Positions 16,548-25,161 of a stretch of 64,000 bases of DNA are shown here, in pieces. The position numbers were made by a program, and so were the translations under genes. Below the pieces are notes generated by a model. The model was given only the letters and a program-made list of their open reading frames with translations, searched no databases and was not told where the DNA came from. The stretch comes from Clostridium beijerinckii. Lineage in GTDB: Bacteria; Bacillota; Clostridia; Clostridiales; Clostridiaceae. The first letter of the stretch is position 1. Each line of letters opens with the position of its first letter. The stretch spans positions 4,289,001 to 4,353,000 of the forward strand of contig NZ_CP144906.1 in NCBI RefSeq assembly GCF_036699995.1, in the 5' to 3' direction.

Positions 16548-17327
16548 TTATTCCTTAATCCAATAGCTGCTTCCATCCTTTTTTCTTTCTATAAATCCAT
16601 ACTCTATTAAAGCTCTTCTTATGGTTACGTAATCCTCATACACCCTCTTTAGAATCCTATTTATCTCTTTTTCAGAATATTGCTTTCCTTTTGAAAAATT
16701 TCTTGATATCTCTTCTAATACAATAATCTTTTTCTTTTCTCTAGCTGGATAACTCTTTAAACCACCATTTTCATTCATATAAGTTTCAATCGCACTCTTC
16801 TTTTCTTTATCTGTTATATTATACCTATCATCTAAAGTAGTTGCCGTTTTATAAGCATCACATATAGTCTCTTTACCAATTTTATTAATTTTCTTATCTG
16901 TAGTTTTTGAAAGCAAATCCATCATAGCTAAAAATAATTTTGCTTGCTTTTCCTTCTCTCTTAATTTATATCGATGATTTCGTATTGTTGATTGCGCAAC
17001 TTTAAGTTTCTCTGAAATTTCTTTATCAGATAATCCCAGAGCAATCAATTTTATTAATTCTCTTTGAACATCTGATATTCCAGTAAAACCAGAATTCATA
17101 TTTAATAAATATTCAAGCATTGAACCGTGACTTGTTTTAAGATGCAACTCTGCTGATTTCTTCGCATCATACAACTTTGAATTTATTTCATATATTCTTC
17201 CTCTCTGGAATTCTTCTTCGCATATTATACACCTATATCCATCATTTTCTTCGATAACCCCTTCTTTAAGCTCACTTATAGTAGCATTCCAAAATAATTC
17301 ATTTGATTTTATATCCATTAATCTCAT
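16548..17327 (-). CDS. LuxR-type HTH regulator with C-terminal DUF2087 domain
   Basis: A 259-aa putative transcription regulator. The N-terminus carries a zinc-finger-like pattern (CIICEEEF ... AELHLKTSH). A LuxR/GerE-like helix-turn-helix follows at about residues 85-125 (IALGLSDKEISEKLKVAQSTIRNH). The C-terminal 90 residues match the DUF2087 pattern, with ILKRVYEDYVTIRRALIEYGFIERKKDGS near the end. Targets are unknown. Start ATG at 17327 is preceded by AAGGGAATG. The gene stop is 68 bp from the IS target duplication, and no terminator remains between them. Confidence 0.75.
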   Translation of the reverse strand: MRLMDIKSNELFWNATISELKEGVIEENDGYRCIICEEEFQRGRIYEINSKLYDAKKSAELHLKTSHGSMLEYLLNMNSGFTGISDVQRELIKLIALGLSDKEISEKLKVAQSTIRNHRYKLREKEKQAKLFLAMMDLLSKTTDKKINKIGKETICDAYKTATTLDDRYNITDKEKKSAIETYMNENGGLKSYPAREKKKIIVLEEISRNFSKGKQYSEKEINRILKRVYEDYVTIRRALIEYGFIERKKDGSSYWIKE

Positions 17328-17490
17328 TCCCTTTCAATATAATTACTTTCTATTTAATATATTACAGACTTTTATTTATTTTGTCTATACATAAACAAAC
17401 ATTTATAATTAATGTTTATTCATTATAAATATCGACTTTCTAGCTGCATCTCATAAGATTTTTCAAAGTTCTATTTATTTCAAATAAAAA

Positions 17491-17530
17491 TAGGCCAACC
17501 ATTTCTATTTATTACTCTATGGTTGACCTA
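17491..17530 (-). terminator. Terminator after the 68-aa small ORF
   Basis: 12-bp arms 17491-17502 and 17519-17530, fully paired only in minus-strand RNA through a G-U, then a T-rich tract (TTTTTATTT) on that strand. It indicates a real minus-strand transcription unit ending here, 76 nt after the small ORF. Confidence 0.75.
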
Positions 17531-17606
17531 TTAGTATATTAGATATATCTTAAAACTTACTTGTATTTTCTAATACTTTCAGATTTGAGATTCCATTATT
17601 ATAACT

Positions 17607-17813
17607 CTAAAATAAAAGCCTATCTCTTTGCATCTGAATGCTAATCTTATTTCTACATTCCTCATAATCGTTAGATTTTATCTTTTTTAACTCATAGTAA
17701 TCAAAACTCTCTATAGTATCTTTAGGCGCGAAATTAAAGATTGCTATAATCCAAGCTTTAGCATTCTGTTTTAACTTAACAAATAAGTTTCCTATTCTAT
17801 TTTTATTCTTCAT
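17607..17813 (-). CDS. Small hypothetical protein, 68 aa
   Basis: I do not recognise this protein. It is basic, begins MKNKNRIGNLFVKLKQ, has a short hydrophobic stretch AWIIAIFNFAP in the middle, and ends charged with one cysteine (EECRNKISI). AGAGGTAAG stands about 6 nt before the ATG, and a good terminator follows, so it may be translated. It lies 29 nt after another tiny ORF with a strong ribosome binding site. Confidence 0.45.
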   Translation of the reverse strand: MKNKNRIGNLFVKLKQNAKAWIIAIFNFAPKDTIESFDYYELKKIKSNDYEECRNKISIQMQRDRLLF

Positions 17814-17842
17814 CTTTATCTTACCTCTACTAATTCAAAATT

Positions 17843-17908
17843 TCATTCCGTATTTTTTATAATTCCTTTCCTTGAATACTCCCTAAATTCTGTTTCATGA
17901 TATCCCAT
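17843..17908 (-). CDS. Very small ORF, 21 aa
   Basis: ATG at 17908 is preceded by AAGGAG at 8-nt spacing, one of the better ribosome binding sites in the region. The peptide is MGYHETEFREYSRKGIIKNT plus a final Glu. Function is unknown. It could be a leader peptide for the 68-aa ORF that starts 29 nt further on, or a gene remnant. Confidence 0.35.
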   Translation of the reverse strand: MGYHETEFREYSRKGIIKNTE

Positions 17909-18201
17909 TTAACTCACTCCTTCTTTAATATTTTTAAAGTTTTGAAACAGCTTGTTTAATAATAAACTAGCACCACAATAACAGTTTACTCTTACCACAA
18001 ATTGAATGATATGTAAAAAATGATTATAATTAAACTTTCTTAATTTCAGCTCTTTAATTTAGAATCAACAAAAAAACTGCTGAAAATAATTTTTAACGCA
18101 ATATCCAACTATAATTATTTAGATATTGAGTCATATATTATTTACAACAGTTTCTTTATAGGATATTTGTACCCTGCAAATCCTTTTATATTATAAATAT
18201 G
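17909..18201. other. Intergenic region without recognised features
   Basis: AT-rich, no ORF with a start and ribosome binding site. The promoter of the two small ORFs should lie here, but no clear hexamer pair is seen. Confidence 0.4.
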
Positions 18202-18361
18202 AACTTTGTTTTTACTTAACCTTGCTTTTTAGCACTCTACGTGCTGATTCTAATTTTTCATTATTTAACTTAAATATAATTTTTCTTATGCTATCATCTG
18301 AAAGATTATATGCCTCTGCAATATCAAAAACTCTTTCGCCTTTTATTAATTTTTCTGATAA
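18202..18361 (-). pseudogene. HTH-domain fragment trailing ribokinase, no start codon
   Basis: Directly after the ribokinase stop, in another frame, an open stretch of about 50 codons reads LSEKLIKGERVFDIAEAYNL then SDDSIRKIIFKLNNEKLESA and ends RRVLKSKVK-stop. The IAEAYNLSDDSIRKI segment looks like a helix-turn-helix. An in-frame TAG overlaps the ribokinase end, and no ATG, GTG or TTG precedes the conserved part. It is therefore either a remnant of a regulator, a C-terminal extension lost by frameshift, or a product of frameshifting. Confidence 0.4.
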
Positions 18362-18363
18362 AT

Positions 18364-19281
18364 TTATCTATCCCTAATAAATTTGTTAACTCTTTCAAAT
18401 GTTGGCATAGCTTCTTGAGCTCCTAGTGCGGTTGTTGAAATAGCGCCTACTGCATTTCCAAATATTACGCATTCTTTAAGTTCTTTTTCTTTTGCTAGGG
18501 CAAAAGCAAATCCTGCATTAAAAGAATCTCCCGCTGCTGTTGTATCTATTGCATCAACAGTAAATCCCGGAACTCTAGTACATTTATATTTCTTAATAAT
18601 TGCAGCCCCATCACTACCTAACTTTGCAACTATAACTTTTACTCCCTTATCAAATAATGTTTGTGCCGCTTCTGCAAAATTTTCTTCACTATTTATCTTT
18701 CTTCCAATTAAAGTCTCCAACTCCGTTTCATTAGGTGTTAAATAATCCACATATTTAAAAATTTCATCAGGAAGATCTACCGCTGGTGCTGGATCAAGTA
18801 TTACTGTCTTACCTTGTTTTTTTAGTTTTTTCATAGTTGCAATTACTGTTTCTAATGGAATTTCTAATTGAAATAAGAATATATCTGCTCTCTCAATCAA
18901 ACTCCATTTGCTTTCAATATAATTTATATCAACTTCTGCATTAGCTCCTGGAACAACAATTATATTATTCTCTCCATTATTACTTACTTGTATCACTGCT
19001 ACTCCAGAGGACATACCTTTTTCAATACTTACTCCATCATACTTAACATTATTATTTCTTAAAACTTCTAAATATCTTGTTCCATATATGTCTCCCCCTA
19101 TTTTTCCTACCATAAGCACATCTGATCCCAATCTACCTAGTGCTATTGCTTGATTCCCACCTTTTCCTCCTGGAAATGTATTAAATTCTTTCCCCATGAT
19201 AGTCTGTCCTGCCAAAGGAAAATTTTCTACTGTAGTTACTAAATCCATATTTAAACTTCCAATTACACATAGACTTTTCAT
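18364..19281 (-). CDS. rbsK: Ribokinase (PfkB family)
   Basis: A 305-aa PfkB-family sugar kinase that phosphorylates ribose at O5. Ribokinase features are the N-terminal GSLNMDLVTTVENFPLAGQT, the sugar-binding GGKGGNQAIALGRLG, and the ATP/anion-hole motif DTTAAGDSFNAGFA near residue 250 with its catalytic Asp. C-terminal GAISTTALGAQEAMP is also ribokinase-like. GAGGAG precedes the ATG. It is last in a minus-strand cluster after a sugar-binding lipoprotein and a chemoreceptor, which suggests that ribose or a related sugar is the ligand. Confidence 0.88.
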   Translation of the reverse strand: MKSLCVIGSLNMDLVTTVENFPLAGQTIMGKEFNTFPGGKGGNQAIALGRLGSDVLMVGKIGGDIYGTRYLEVLRNNNVKYDGVSIEKGMSSGVAVIQVSNNGENNIIVVPGANAEVDINYIESKWSLIERADIFLFQLEIPLETVIATMKKLKKQGKTVILDPAPAVDLPDEIFKYVDYLTPNETELETLIGRKINSEENFAEAAQTLFDKGVKVIVAKLGSDGAAIIKKYKCTRVPGFTVDAIDTTAAGDSFNAGFAFALAKEKELKECVIFGNAVGAISTTALGAQEAMPTFERVNKFIRDR

Positions 19282-19446
19282 ATAATACGCTCCTCTTCCT
19301 ATATCAAATTAAAACGAAATATATTTCTAATTTAAATCTAGTGTTATTATATCATAATTTCTATTCCTAAAAACTTCACTAACTCAGTACATATTTCAAC
19401 ATTCCAATAATCTTGTATTACTCCTATTAAAATTTCTAAAGTTCGC

Positions 19447-21144
19447 TTAAACCCTAAACTTAGAAACAACGTTTGATAACTCACTTGAAATGTTAGCCAA
19501 AGTTGTAGCAGATGCAAAGAATTCTTCTTGGGTTGCTAGCTGTTCTTCCACTATTGCAGATATATCTGTACTTCCTTCTAGTGATTTATTTGAAATTTCA
19601 CATATATTCTTAGATATTTTTTCAATTGCACTTATTTCATTAACCATTACTAAAATTTCTCCTGAAATATTTTTTATTTCACCGTCAACATCATTGTTTG
19701 ACTCCACAATATTCTTAAATGCTCCTTCAACTTCTAAAACTTTCTCCGAGCCACTCATTACCTCATTAACCGCAATGGACATACTTTTAATCAATACATT
19801 AATATAATTTTGAATCTGAGTTAAAATTTTAGATATCTCTACAGTAGATGTTGCAGAACTTGTTGCTAGTTTACGAATTTCATCTGATACAACTGCAAAT
19901 CCTTTTCCATATTCACCTGCTCTAGCTGCCTCAATAGCAGCATTTAGAGCCAACAACTCCGTACTAGCTGTAATTTTAGAAATAGTATCTAGTATCGTTT
20001 CTATTTGCGATGAATTCTCTTTTAAAATGCCAGTTACCGATTGAATATTCATAACCTGTTCCTTAATAGTGTTCATTTGATTTAACATGGATCTAACTTT
20101 CTCATTTCCACCTTCAGCTATTTTAAGAGATTTGTTGGCCGAAGATAAAACATTATTTGACTTTTCTTTTATTGTGCTATTCATTTTAATAAGTCTATTA
20201 ACTGCTTCTTCAGTCCTTTTTGCTTCACTAAATTGATACTGCGAACCATCGACAGCATCTTGAGTAGATACTGCAATCTGATTAACTGCCTTGACACTTT
20301 CCTTAGCCCTATCCTTGATCATAGTAGAAGATTCATATAAATCTTTACTATTATTGATAATACCTCTAATCATAGTTCTGAGATTTTTTGTCATTTCATT
20401 AAAAGAACTTGCCAACAAAGATACTTCATCATTAGAATTTACTTTATATTCTTCTACCTGTAAGTTTCCATTAGCAATATCATCAGCTAATAGTACAATT
20501 TTATTCAATGATTTTCCTAACTTTATCGAAAAGAAAATAGCAAAAATTATGCTAAAAAAACCTATGGATACTATGAAGACAATGATTAATACTCCTGTAA
20601 AATTAGATTTTTTAGCCAAATCTGCTCTAGCTCTATTTTGTTGATCTAATTCTACTGACATATATTCCTGCATGCTATTTTGAATTAGCTTAGAAAACCT
20701 ATTCATAAGTTTATTTTTTTCCACCATTTCAGTGGCATTCTTACTTTCAAAAAGTTTTATATCTTCCTCTGAATACGACTCTAACATTCTGCTTACGGCA
20801 TCAAAAGATTTCAGTGCCTTCTCTCCAGATAGATTGTCTTTAATAAACTCTTGATTTTTATTAATATTTATAAACTTATCATCTATAATTTTTTTATTCT
20901 CAGCTGTTGGGTTTAATATATATTTTGATATATCCTGAGGAATTGAGTTTATTAAAATTATTATATCATTCGCCATAACGTTTTTTTCAATCATAATATT
21001 TTCTTGTACCAAGTAAGACCTCATAGTCATATAAGATGTTATTCCTACTGTAGATATTAAAAATACTATTAATGAGAAGCTTATAATAAGCTTTGATTTT
21101 ATTGTTAAGGGAATTCTTCCTGGAACTGAGCCTATTTTTTTCAT
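19447..21144 (-). CDS. Methyl-accepting chemotaxis protein
   Basis: A 565-aa chemoreceptor. TM1 lies at about residues 18-38, an extracytoplasmic four-helix-type sensor domain of about 150 residues follows, TM2 lies near 188-212, then HAMP and a long cytoplasmic coiled coil. The signalling tip is [20 protein letters not shown] then [12 protein letters not shown]. It signals to CheA/CheW. The gene follows a sugar-binding lipoprotein by 82 nt on the same strand and precedes rbsK. This suggests that the lipoprotein delivers its ligand to this receptor (inference). Confidence 0.88.
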   Translation of the reverse strand: MKKIGSVPGRIPLTIKSKLIISFSLIVFLISTVGITSYMTMRSYLVQENIMIEKNVMANDIIILINSIPQDISKYILNPTAENKKIIDDKFININKNQEFIKDNLSGEKALKSFDAVSRMLESYSEEDIKLFESKNATEMVEKNKLMNRFSKLIQNSMQEYMSVELDQQNRARADLAKKSNFTGVLIIVFIVSIGFFSIIFAIFFSIKLGKSLNKIVLLADDIANGNLQVEEYKVNSNDEVSLLASSFNEMTKNLRTMIRGIINNSKDLYESSTMIKDRAKESVKAVNQIAVSTQDAVDGSQYQFSEAKRTEEAVNRLIKMNSTIKEKSNNVLSSANKSLKIAEGGNEKVRSMLNQMNTIKEQVMNIQSVTGILKENSSQIETILDTISKITASTELLALNAAIEAARAGEYGKGFAVVSDEIRKLATSSATSTVEISKILTQIQNYINVLIKSMSIAVNEVMSGSEKVLEVEGAFKNIVESNNDVDGEIKNISGEILVMVNEISAIEKISKNICEISNKSLEGSTDISAIVEEQLATQEEFFASATTLANISSELSNVVSKFRV

Positions 21145-21226
21145 CTTGAAGTTTCTCCTTCCTCTTATGTCATTGATTCTATAAAATTTTCAGATTTAAT
21201 ATTAACTTCTAACTAATATCTATATA

Positions 21227-22690
21227 TTATTTAATTGGTGCTCCAAAAGTATATTCATACCATTGATCAGGTGTTTGGGTTTTCAATCCAAATATAGTAT
21301 CTCCGTCTTTTGTCACCATAGGTATATTAGGTGTAATAATATCATGTGGCATTGAACCATTTTTAGTGATTATATTAAGTAAGGTTCTCATTCCAATATC
21401 AGATATTAAAGGCGTGTATGGTGTATTCACTTCAAACAATCCATCTTTTACGGATGTAATTGCCTTTTTAGAATCATCAATTGATAAAAACATCATCTTT
21501 TTAGCATCCTTTCTGCTATTTAATCTATTAGCATTCTTTGATGCATCATAAGCAGCAATAGCTTCATGATCACCTGTTCCAAATACAACATCAATAGAAG
21601 GATATTCATTTAATGCTAATTGCATATTGGCAAGTGCTTCTGCTGTGTTATCATCATCATGATATGATTTTAATATATGAATATCAGGGAAATAACTTAG
21701 TACCTTAAGGAAATGACCAGTTCTATTAGCATCAGCAGTGCTTCCCGAAGGCTTTCTAAGAAGAACTACATTTGCATTTAGGCTACCTTCTTTTGCAAGT
21801 TTCCAAATTAAATACATACCACATTGAGCACCATTTGCTGGAAAATTCCCAGTAACTCTACTCGTGGTCTCCTCGAGTCCTGTCATTCTGTCAACGCTTA
21901 CAACTGGTATACCTGCCTCAATTGCCCTTTTCACTGGTGCAATAGTTGTTTCTGATTCAACCATAGGCCAAGTTAAAATTCCATCCACTTTCTGCAAAAC
22001 AAAACTATCAATAATATCTGCCATTCTATCGTTGTCCCATTGAGCATCTTTAACATCAACTTCGACATTTGGATGTCTTTCTGCTTCCCATTGAGCTGCA
22101 TCTGCTAAACTAACATTCCATGGCTGATCAAATCCATGGATAGCAACACCAATTCTATACTTTTTATTTGAGTCTCCAACTGGTCCTGATTTTAAGGCTA
22201 CATAATTTGAAAATGGTAATTTCAAATCCAGCTCACTAAATGCTCCTTTTATCTTAGTTCCATCTCCATTTGTCCATTTATAATTTCCGTAAGGCTTTCC
22301 CGTAGGATATGTACTCATATAAGTTTCAAATTTTTCATTCTTATATATATCAGTAATCTCCTTATTGGCATCTGAAAGAGGCAAATTAATAAAAAATTCT
22401 AATATATCACTATCCGATAATCCTTTGGATTTAAGACTTTCAAAAAAATCCAATGCCTCTTGTCCCTTTAAACTTCTTACCTGCTCGTACAACGGCACCA
22501 AATCTACTGATTTCTCATTTGTTACAGTTTGTGTTGGAACTTCTTCGATATAATCTTTTTGCCTATCTTCTTTTGGCTCGTTGTCAATAATTACTTTACC
22601 TGCTTGGGAACAAGCTGATAAAATACTTCCAACCAAAATTATTACTACAATGCAACTTAATTTGCGTAACCTAAAATTTAATATTCCCAT
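21227..22690 (-). CDS. Sugar-binding lipoprotein (periplasmic-binding-protein type 1), 487 aa
   Basis: A secreted lipoprotein: a basic N-terminus, a hydrophobic core and the lipobox ILSAC with Cys27 as lipidation site. A type-1 periplasmic binding domain (Peripla_BP_4, ribose/galactose-binding class) runs from about residue 165 (RIGVAIHGFDQPWNVSLADA) to the end, with DGILTWP, PVVSVDRM and DVVFGTGDHEA segments. About 130 residues lie between lipobox and domain, so the protein is roughly 150 residues longer than usual family members; this part is predicted helical and then contains a short TNGDGTKIKG segment. No ABC ATPase or permease gene is adjacent. The next gene is a chemoreceptor. Confidence 0.82.
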   Translation of the reverse strand: MGILNFRLRKLSCIVVIILVGSILSACSQAGKVIIDNEPKEDRQKDYIEEVPTQTVTNEKSVDLVPLYEQVRSLKGQEALDFFESLKSKGLSDSDILEFFINLPLSDANKEITDIYKNEKFETYMSTYPTGKPYGNYKWTNGDGTKIKGAFSELDLKLPFSNYVALKSGPVGDSNKKYRIGVAIHGFDQPWNVSLADAAQWEAERHPNVEVDVKDAQWDNDRMADIIDSFVLQKVDGILTWPMVESETTIAPVKRAIEAGIPVVSVDRMTGLEETTSRVTGNFPANGAQCGMYLIWKLAKEGSLNANVVLLRKPSGSTADANRTGHFLKVLSYFPDIHILKSYHDDDNTAEALANMQLALNEYPSIDVVFGTGDHEAIAAYDASKNANRLNSRKDAKKMMFLSIDDSKKAITSVKDGLFEVNTPYTPLISDIGMRTLLNIITKNGSMPHDIITPNIPMVTKDGDTIFGLKTQTPDQWYEYTFGAPIK

Positions 22691-22765
22691 TTTGACTTTC
22701 CTCCTTAGTAGGATCTAATCATATTAATAATTCAATCCTTTTAATACACTACAACTACGTAGATA

Positions 22766-22795
22766 TCATATTTGTTAAATTTATAACAAATATGA
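22766..22795. promoter_or_regulatory. Perfect 12-bp inverted repeat upstream of the sugar-binding operon
   Basis: Arms 22766-22777 (TCATATTTGTTA) and 22784-22795 (TAACAAATATGA) with a 6-nt spacer, 75-105 bp upstream of the lipoprotein start. The compact symmetry looks like a repressor operator; an RNA hairpin is possible, but no T-run follows. Confidence 0.5.
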
Positions 22796-22808
22796 GCCCA
22801 CCTTTCTC

Positions 22809-22824
22809 AAAAAAACGTTTACAC
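22809..22824. promoter_or_regulatory. Candidate cre (CcpA) site
   Basis: Minus-strand GTGTAAACGTTTTTT matches the core of catabolite-responsive elements (TGNAANCGNWNNCW) with mismatches near the end. It lies 14 bp from the inverted repeat that precedes the sugar-binding operon. Confidence 0.35.
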
Positions 22825-23054
22825 GACTTACATTCCTCCCCCGCAAACTATCTTTTTTAATGCAAACTTATTGTAATGTTATATTCACTATTATATTAAA
22901 ATGCTCCTATAATTTCTATAATTCTACAATAATTTCAAAAATCCTTTATTTTATACTTCTTAATAAATGTTATTTTTACAGTATAATATTACTTCGGAAA
23001 TTTAAGGTAAAGTATATATAATAATTATTCTTAAACATCATCTTTAAAAATAAA

Positions 23055-23080
23055 AAGCTCTCAACATACATTGAGAGCTT
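23055..23080 (-). terminator. Terminator downstream of the methyltransferase gene
   Basis: Perfect 10-bp arms AAGCTCTCAA/TTGAGAGCTT with a 6-nt loop, followed on the minus strand by TTTTTATTTTT. It lies about 200 nt after the methyltransferase stop. Confidence 0.8.
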
Positions 23081-23276
23081 CACTTATATTAATTAAATGC
23101 TAAAAATTATTATCTTCAAAATATATATATTTGTATTCTTCTTCAAAACTTAATATAAAATTCTAAATCTCCTACAAAACTTATATTTCTAAATACCAAC
23201 ATTCTAAATTTATAAAATAAACTTACTACTATTATTTTAGCAAGTTCTCACATAACTTAAAATTATGTTGATCATC

Positions 23277-23834
23277 TTAGGTATTTTGGCATTTTAAGAC
23301 ATATGCTGGTGGTATATTTAACACTACCCTTTCTAGACTTATATCTTCAAAATAACTTCCTATATATCCCTTTTTAAGCAATGTATATTGAAATGTTATG
23401 AATAATCCATTCTTTTTTAATATATCTTTTGTTTTTTTCAATATTCTATTTGACATATTCTTTGGCAAACTAGCAAATGGTAATCCTGATACAACATAGT
23501 CTACTTCTTTAATATTGTATTCTTTTAAATATTTATCTACATTTTCAGCTGAGTCATTTACTATTATAACATTATTATATTCACCATACTTTTCCTCTAG
23601 TTCTCTGCAGAATTCTTCATTATATTCTACGAGCATTAACATCGTATGATCCTTTATTTTTTTCATTAGTCTATCAGTAAACACTCCTGTTCCAGGACCA
23701 TACTCCACAATACATTTTGCATGGTCAAAATCAATATCATGCGCCATTTTTTCCGCAAGCTTTTTAGAACTAGGCGCTACAGCTCCAACAGTTCTTGGTG
23801 ACTTAAAATATTCCATTAAGAACTTTATCCACAT
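23277..23834 (-). CDS. Class I SAM-dependent methyltransferase (phospholipid/rRNA-adenine type)
   Basis: A 185-aa Rossmann-fold methyltransferase. Motif I is VEYGPGTGVFTDRL (residues 43-56). A motif IV-like VDYVVSGLPFASLP resembles both the phospholipid N-methyltransferase (PmtA) and KsgA/Erm classes. The N-terminal FKSPRTVGAVAPSSKKLAEKM is typical of PmtA-like proteins. Substrate is unproven: membrane lipid is favoured over rRNA because of the N-terminus and lack of a C-terminal RNA-binding domain. Its unusually long leader, with a promoter, a folded element and an attenuator-like hairpin, suggests regulated expression. Confidence 0.72.
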   Translation of the reverse strand: MWIKFLMEYFKSPRTVGAVAPSSKKLAEKMAHDIDFDHAKCIVEYGPGTGVFTDRLMKKIKDHTMLMLVEYNEEFCRELEEKYGEYNNVIIVNDSAENVDKYLKEYNIKEVDYVVSGLPFASLPKNMSNRILKKTKDILKKNGLFITFQYTLLKKGYIGSYFEDISLERVVLNIPPAYVLKCQNT

Positions 23835-23930
23835 AATAATACAACCCTCTCTATATTTTCTTAATTAGAATACATATTTTATTGAACTTAAACAAACTAA
23901 ATAAAATATATATTCTACTATTAACAAAAG

Positions 23931-23967
23931 AGACTACCTCTCGATTTTTAAAAACTAGAGATAATCT
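23931..23967 (-). terminator. Attenuator-like hairpin in the methyltransferase leader
   Basis: Arms 23931-23941 and 23957-23967 form an 11-bp stem in minus-strand RNA (three G-U pairs), followed by TCTTTTGTT. It lies downstream of a folded element and 97 nt before the methyltransferase start, the position expected of a regulated terminator. Confidence 0.5.
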
Positions 23968-24014
23968 AAAATATTTTATAAATTTCTTTCTAACTATTTT
24001 CTTATTTAATTACA

Positions 24015-24118
24015 ACACTTCTGTGTAGACATATCATGCACAGTTTTAAAAGTTCGCAATCTGTTAACGAATTTTACATATCTAAAAATGTTTAGATGAT
24101 GAATCTCCAACACAGTGT
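24015..24118 (-). promoter_or_regulatory. Candidate structured leader element (riboswitch-like three-way junction)
   Basis: On the minus strand, the 5' arm ACACTGTGT (24110-24118) pairs with ACACAGAAGTGT (24015-24026) across a 3-nt bulge. Between them are two hairpins: ATCTAAA/TTTAGAT, and AAAATTCG with CGAA-C-TTTT. This is a closing helix plus two stem-loops, followed by a terminator-like hairpin and a gene. I cannot match it to a known riboswitch class. It may instead be a ribosome-mediated attenuation leader. Confidence 0.45.
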
Positions 24119-24163
24119 AAAAGTCAAAAAACTATTTTGGAATCCAATTTTTTCAACCTCTAA

Positions 24164-24192
24164 ATTATAACATAATAAGGAAATAAATTCAA
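24164..24192 (-). promoter_or_regulatory. Promoter of the methyltransferase leader
   Basis: Minus-strand -35 TTGAAT (24187-24192), a 17-bp spacer and -10 TATAAT (24164-24169). It predicts a transcript start near 24157 and therefore a leader of about 320 nt before the start codon at 23834. Confidence 0.65.
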
Positions 24193-24425
24193 TGTTTTAC
24201 ATAAACTAATTAGGTAAAAGTTTATTATTTTAATTTTATTAAGCTCTAATAATTTAAAAATTATAAATAATCATGCTTATTCTTTACAAAACAAATATAT
24301 TGATCATTATTTGCAATCTAATTTCAACTCCAAATGTAATCTTAGCATATTTCTTAGATTATAATATATGTTTAACTTTTTGCTTTATATCTTCTTAAAA
24401 AGGAATATATATCATAAATATCTAT

Positions 24426-24546
24426 AGGGGATAATTCAATATATCTATGCCTCCTAAACTTGTCATTGAAGAAACTTTATTAAAACTTTTAATCTAAGTT
24501 TCAAATAAATCTATTTTCTTTTCCATATGCTCTAGAATTATCCCCT
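24426..24546 (-). ncRNA. Candidate structured small RNA (121 nt)
   Basis: Perfect 12-bp closing arms 24426-24437 (AGGGGATAATTC) and 24535-24546 (GAATTATCCCCT). An inner hairpin has GAAACTT/AAGTTTC arms. A minus-strand TATAAT (24556-24561) would start transcription within a few nt of the closing stem, but its -35 is poor. No known RNA family is recognised. A miniature mobile element is an alternative. Confidence 0.4.
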
Positions 24547-24679
24547 TGTACTTATATTATAAGTCCCTCTTGATTAGTATAATTAGTATAAATGGAAAGT
24601 TCTATTAAAAACTTAATATGGATATATAGTTATTAATACATCCAATACAAAATAAAGGCATAAATCTGTATTGTAAAAT

Positions 24680-24722
24680 AGCTACCTCAAAACAGATATC
24701 TATCCTCTATTTTGAAATAGCT
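24680..24722 (-). terminator. Terminator of the HIT-family gene
   Basis: A 13-bp stem with two G-U pairs in minus-strand RNA (arms starting AGCTATTTC and ending GGTAGCT), directly after the gene stop. Confidence 0.7.
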
Positions 24723-24738
24723 AACACAAAATATATAA

Positions 24739-25161
24739 TTATAAATTTTCTTTTATGAGATTAATCCTCTTCACATATTCTTCATCACTTAAGTATTTTT
24801 TCTGAGGATTCATTTCAAATACCCCTCCCCATGAATATCCATCTTTATACTTAGGAACTAAATGAAAGTGAAGATGTGGAAGCGTATCTGAATATGCTCC
24901 ATAATTTATTTTATCAGGTGAAAAAGTTTTTTTAATCATAGCCGCTACTCTAGTGACATCTTTCATATATAATTCTAATTCCTTATCATCCAATTCAAAT
25001 AATTCTTTCACATGTTTATCATAAGCAACAATGCATCTTCCTTTATGGCTTTGTTCTTTGAACAAATAAAGAGTTGACACTTCAAGCTTACATATTTCAA
25101 TCATTAAATTATCAAGTTTTTCATCCTTATCACAATAAAGACAATTATTTTTATTACTCAT
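24739..25161 (-). CDS. HIT family protein
   Basis: A 140-aa histidine-triad nucleotide hydrolase/transferase. The catalytic triad HLHFHLVP places His96, His98 and His100. An N-terminal CLYC pair suggests a zinc site, as in several HIT proteins. The family hydrolyses nucleoside phosphoramidates or dinucleotides; this member's substrate is unknown. It is a single-gene unit bounded by its own terminator. Confidence 0.88.
   Translation of the reverse strand: MSNKNNCLYCDKDEKLDNLMIEICKLEVSTLYLFKEQSHKGRCIVAYDKHVKELFELDDKELELYMKDVTRVAAMIKKTFSPDKINYGAYSDTLPHLHFHLVPKYKDGYSWGGVFEMNPQKKYLSDEEYVKRINLIKENL

Larger units (their letters stand above)
22691..23276. other. 586-nt gap between methyltransferase and binding-protein genes
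   Basis: It contains an inverted repeat and cre-like site upstream of the binding-protein gene and a terminator at 23055-23080 (listed separately). The rest is AT-rich without ORFs. Confidence 0.6.
23835..24738. other. 904-nt gap: long methyltransferase leader plus a second structured element
   Basis: 23835-24192 holds a minus-strand promoter, a folded element and an attenuator-like hairpin. 24426-24546 holds a separate long-range stem. 24680-24722 is the terminator of the HIT gene. These are listed separately. No ORF with a convincing start is present. Confidence 0.6.
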
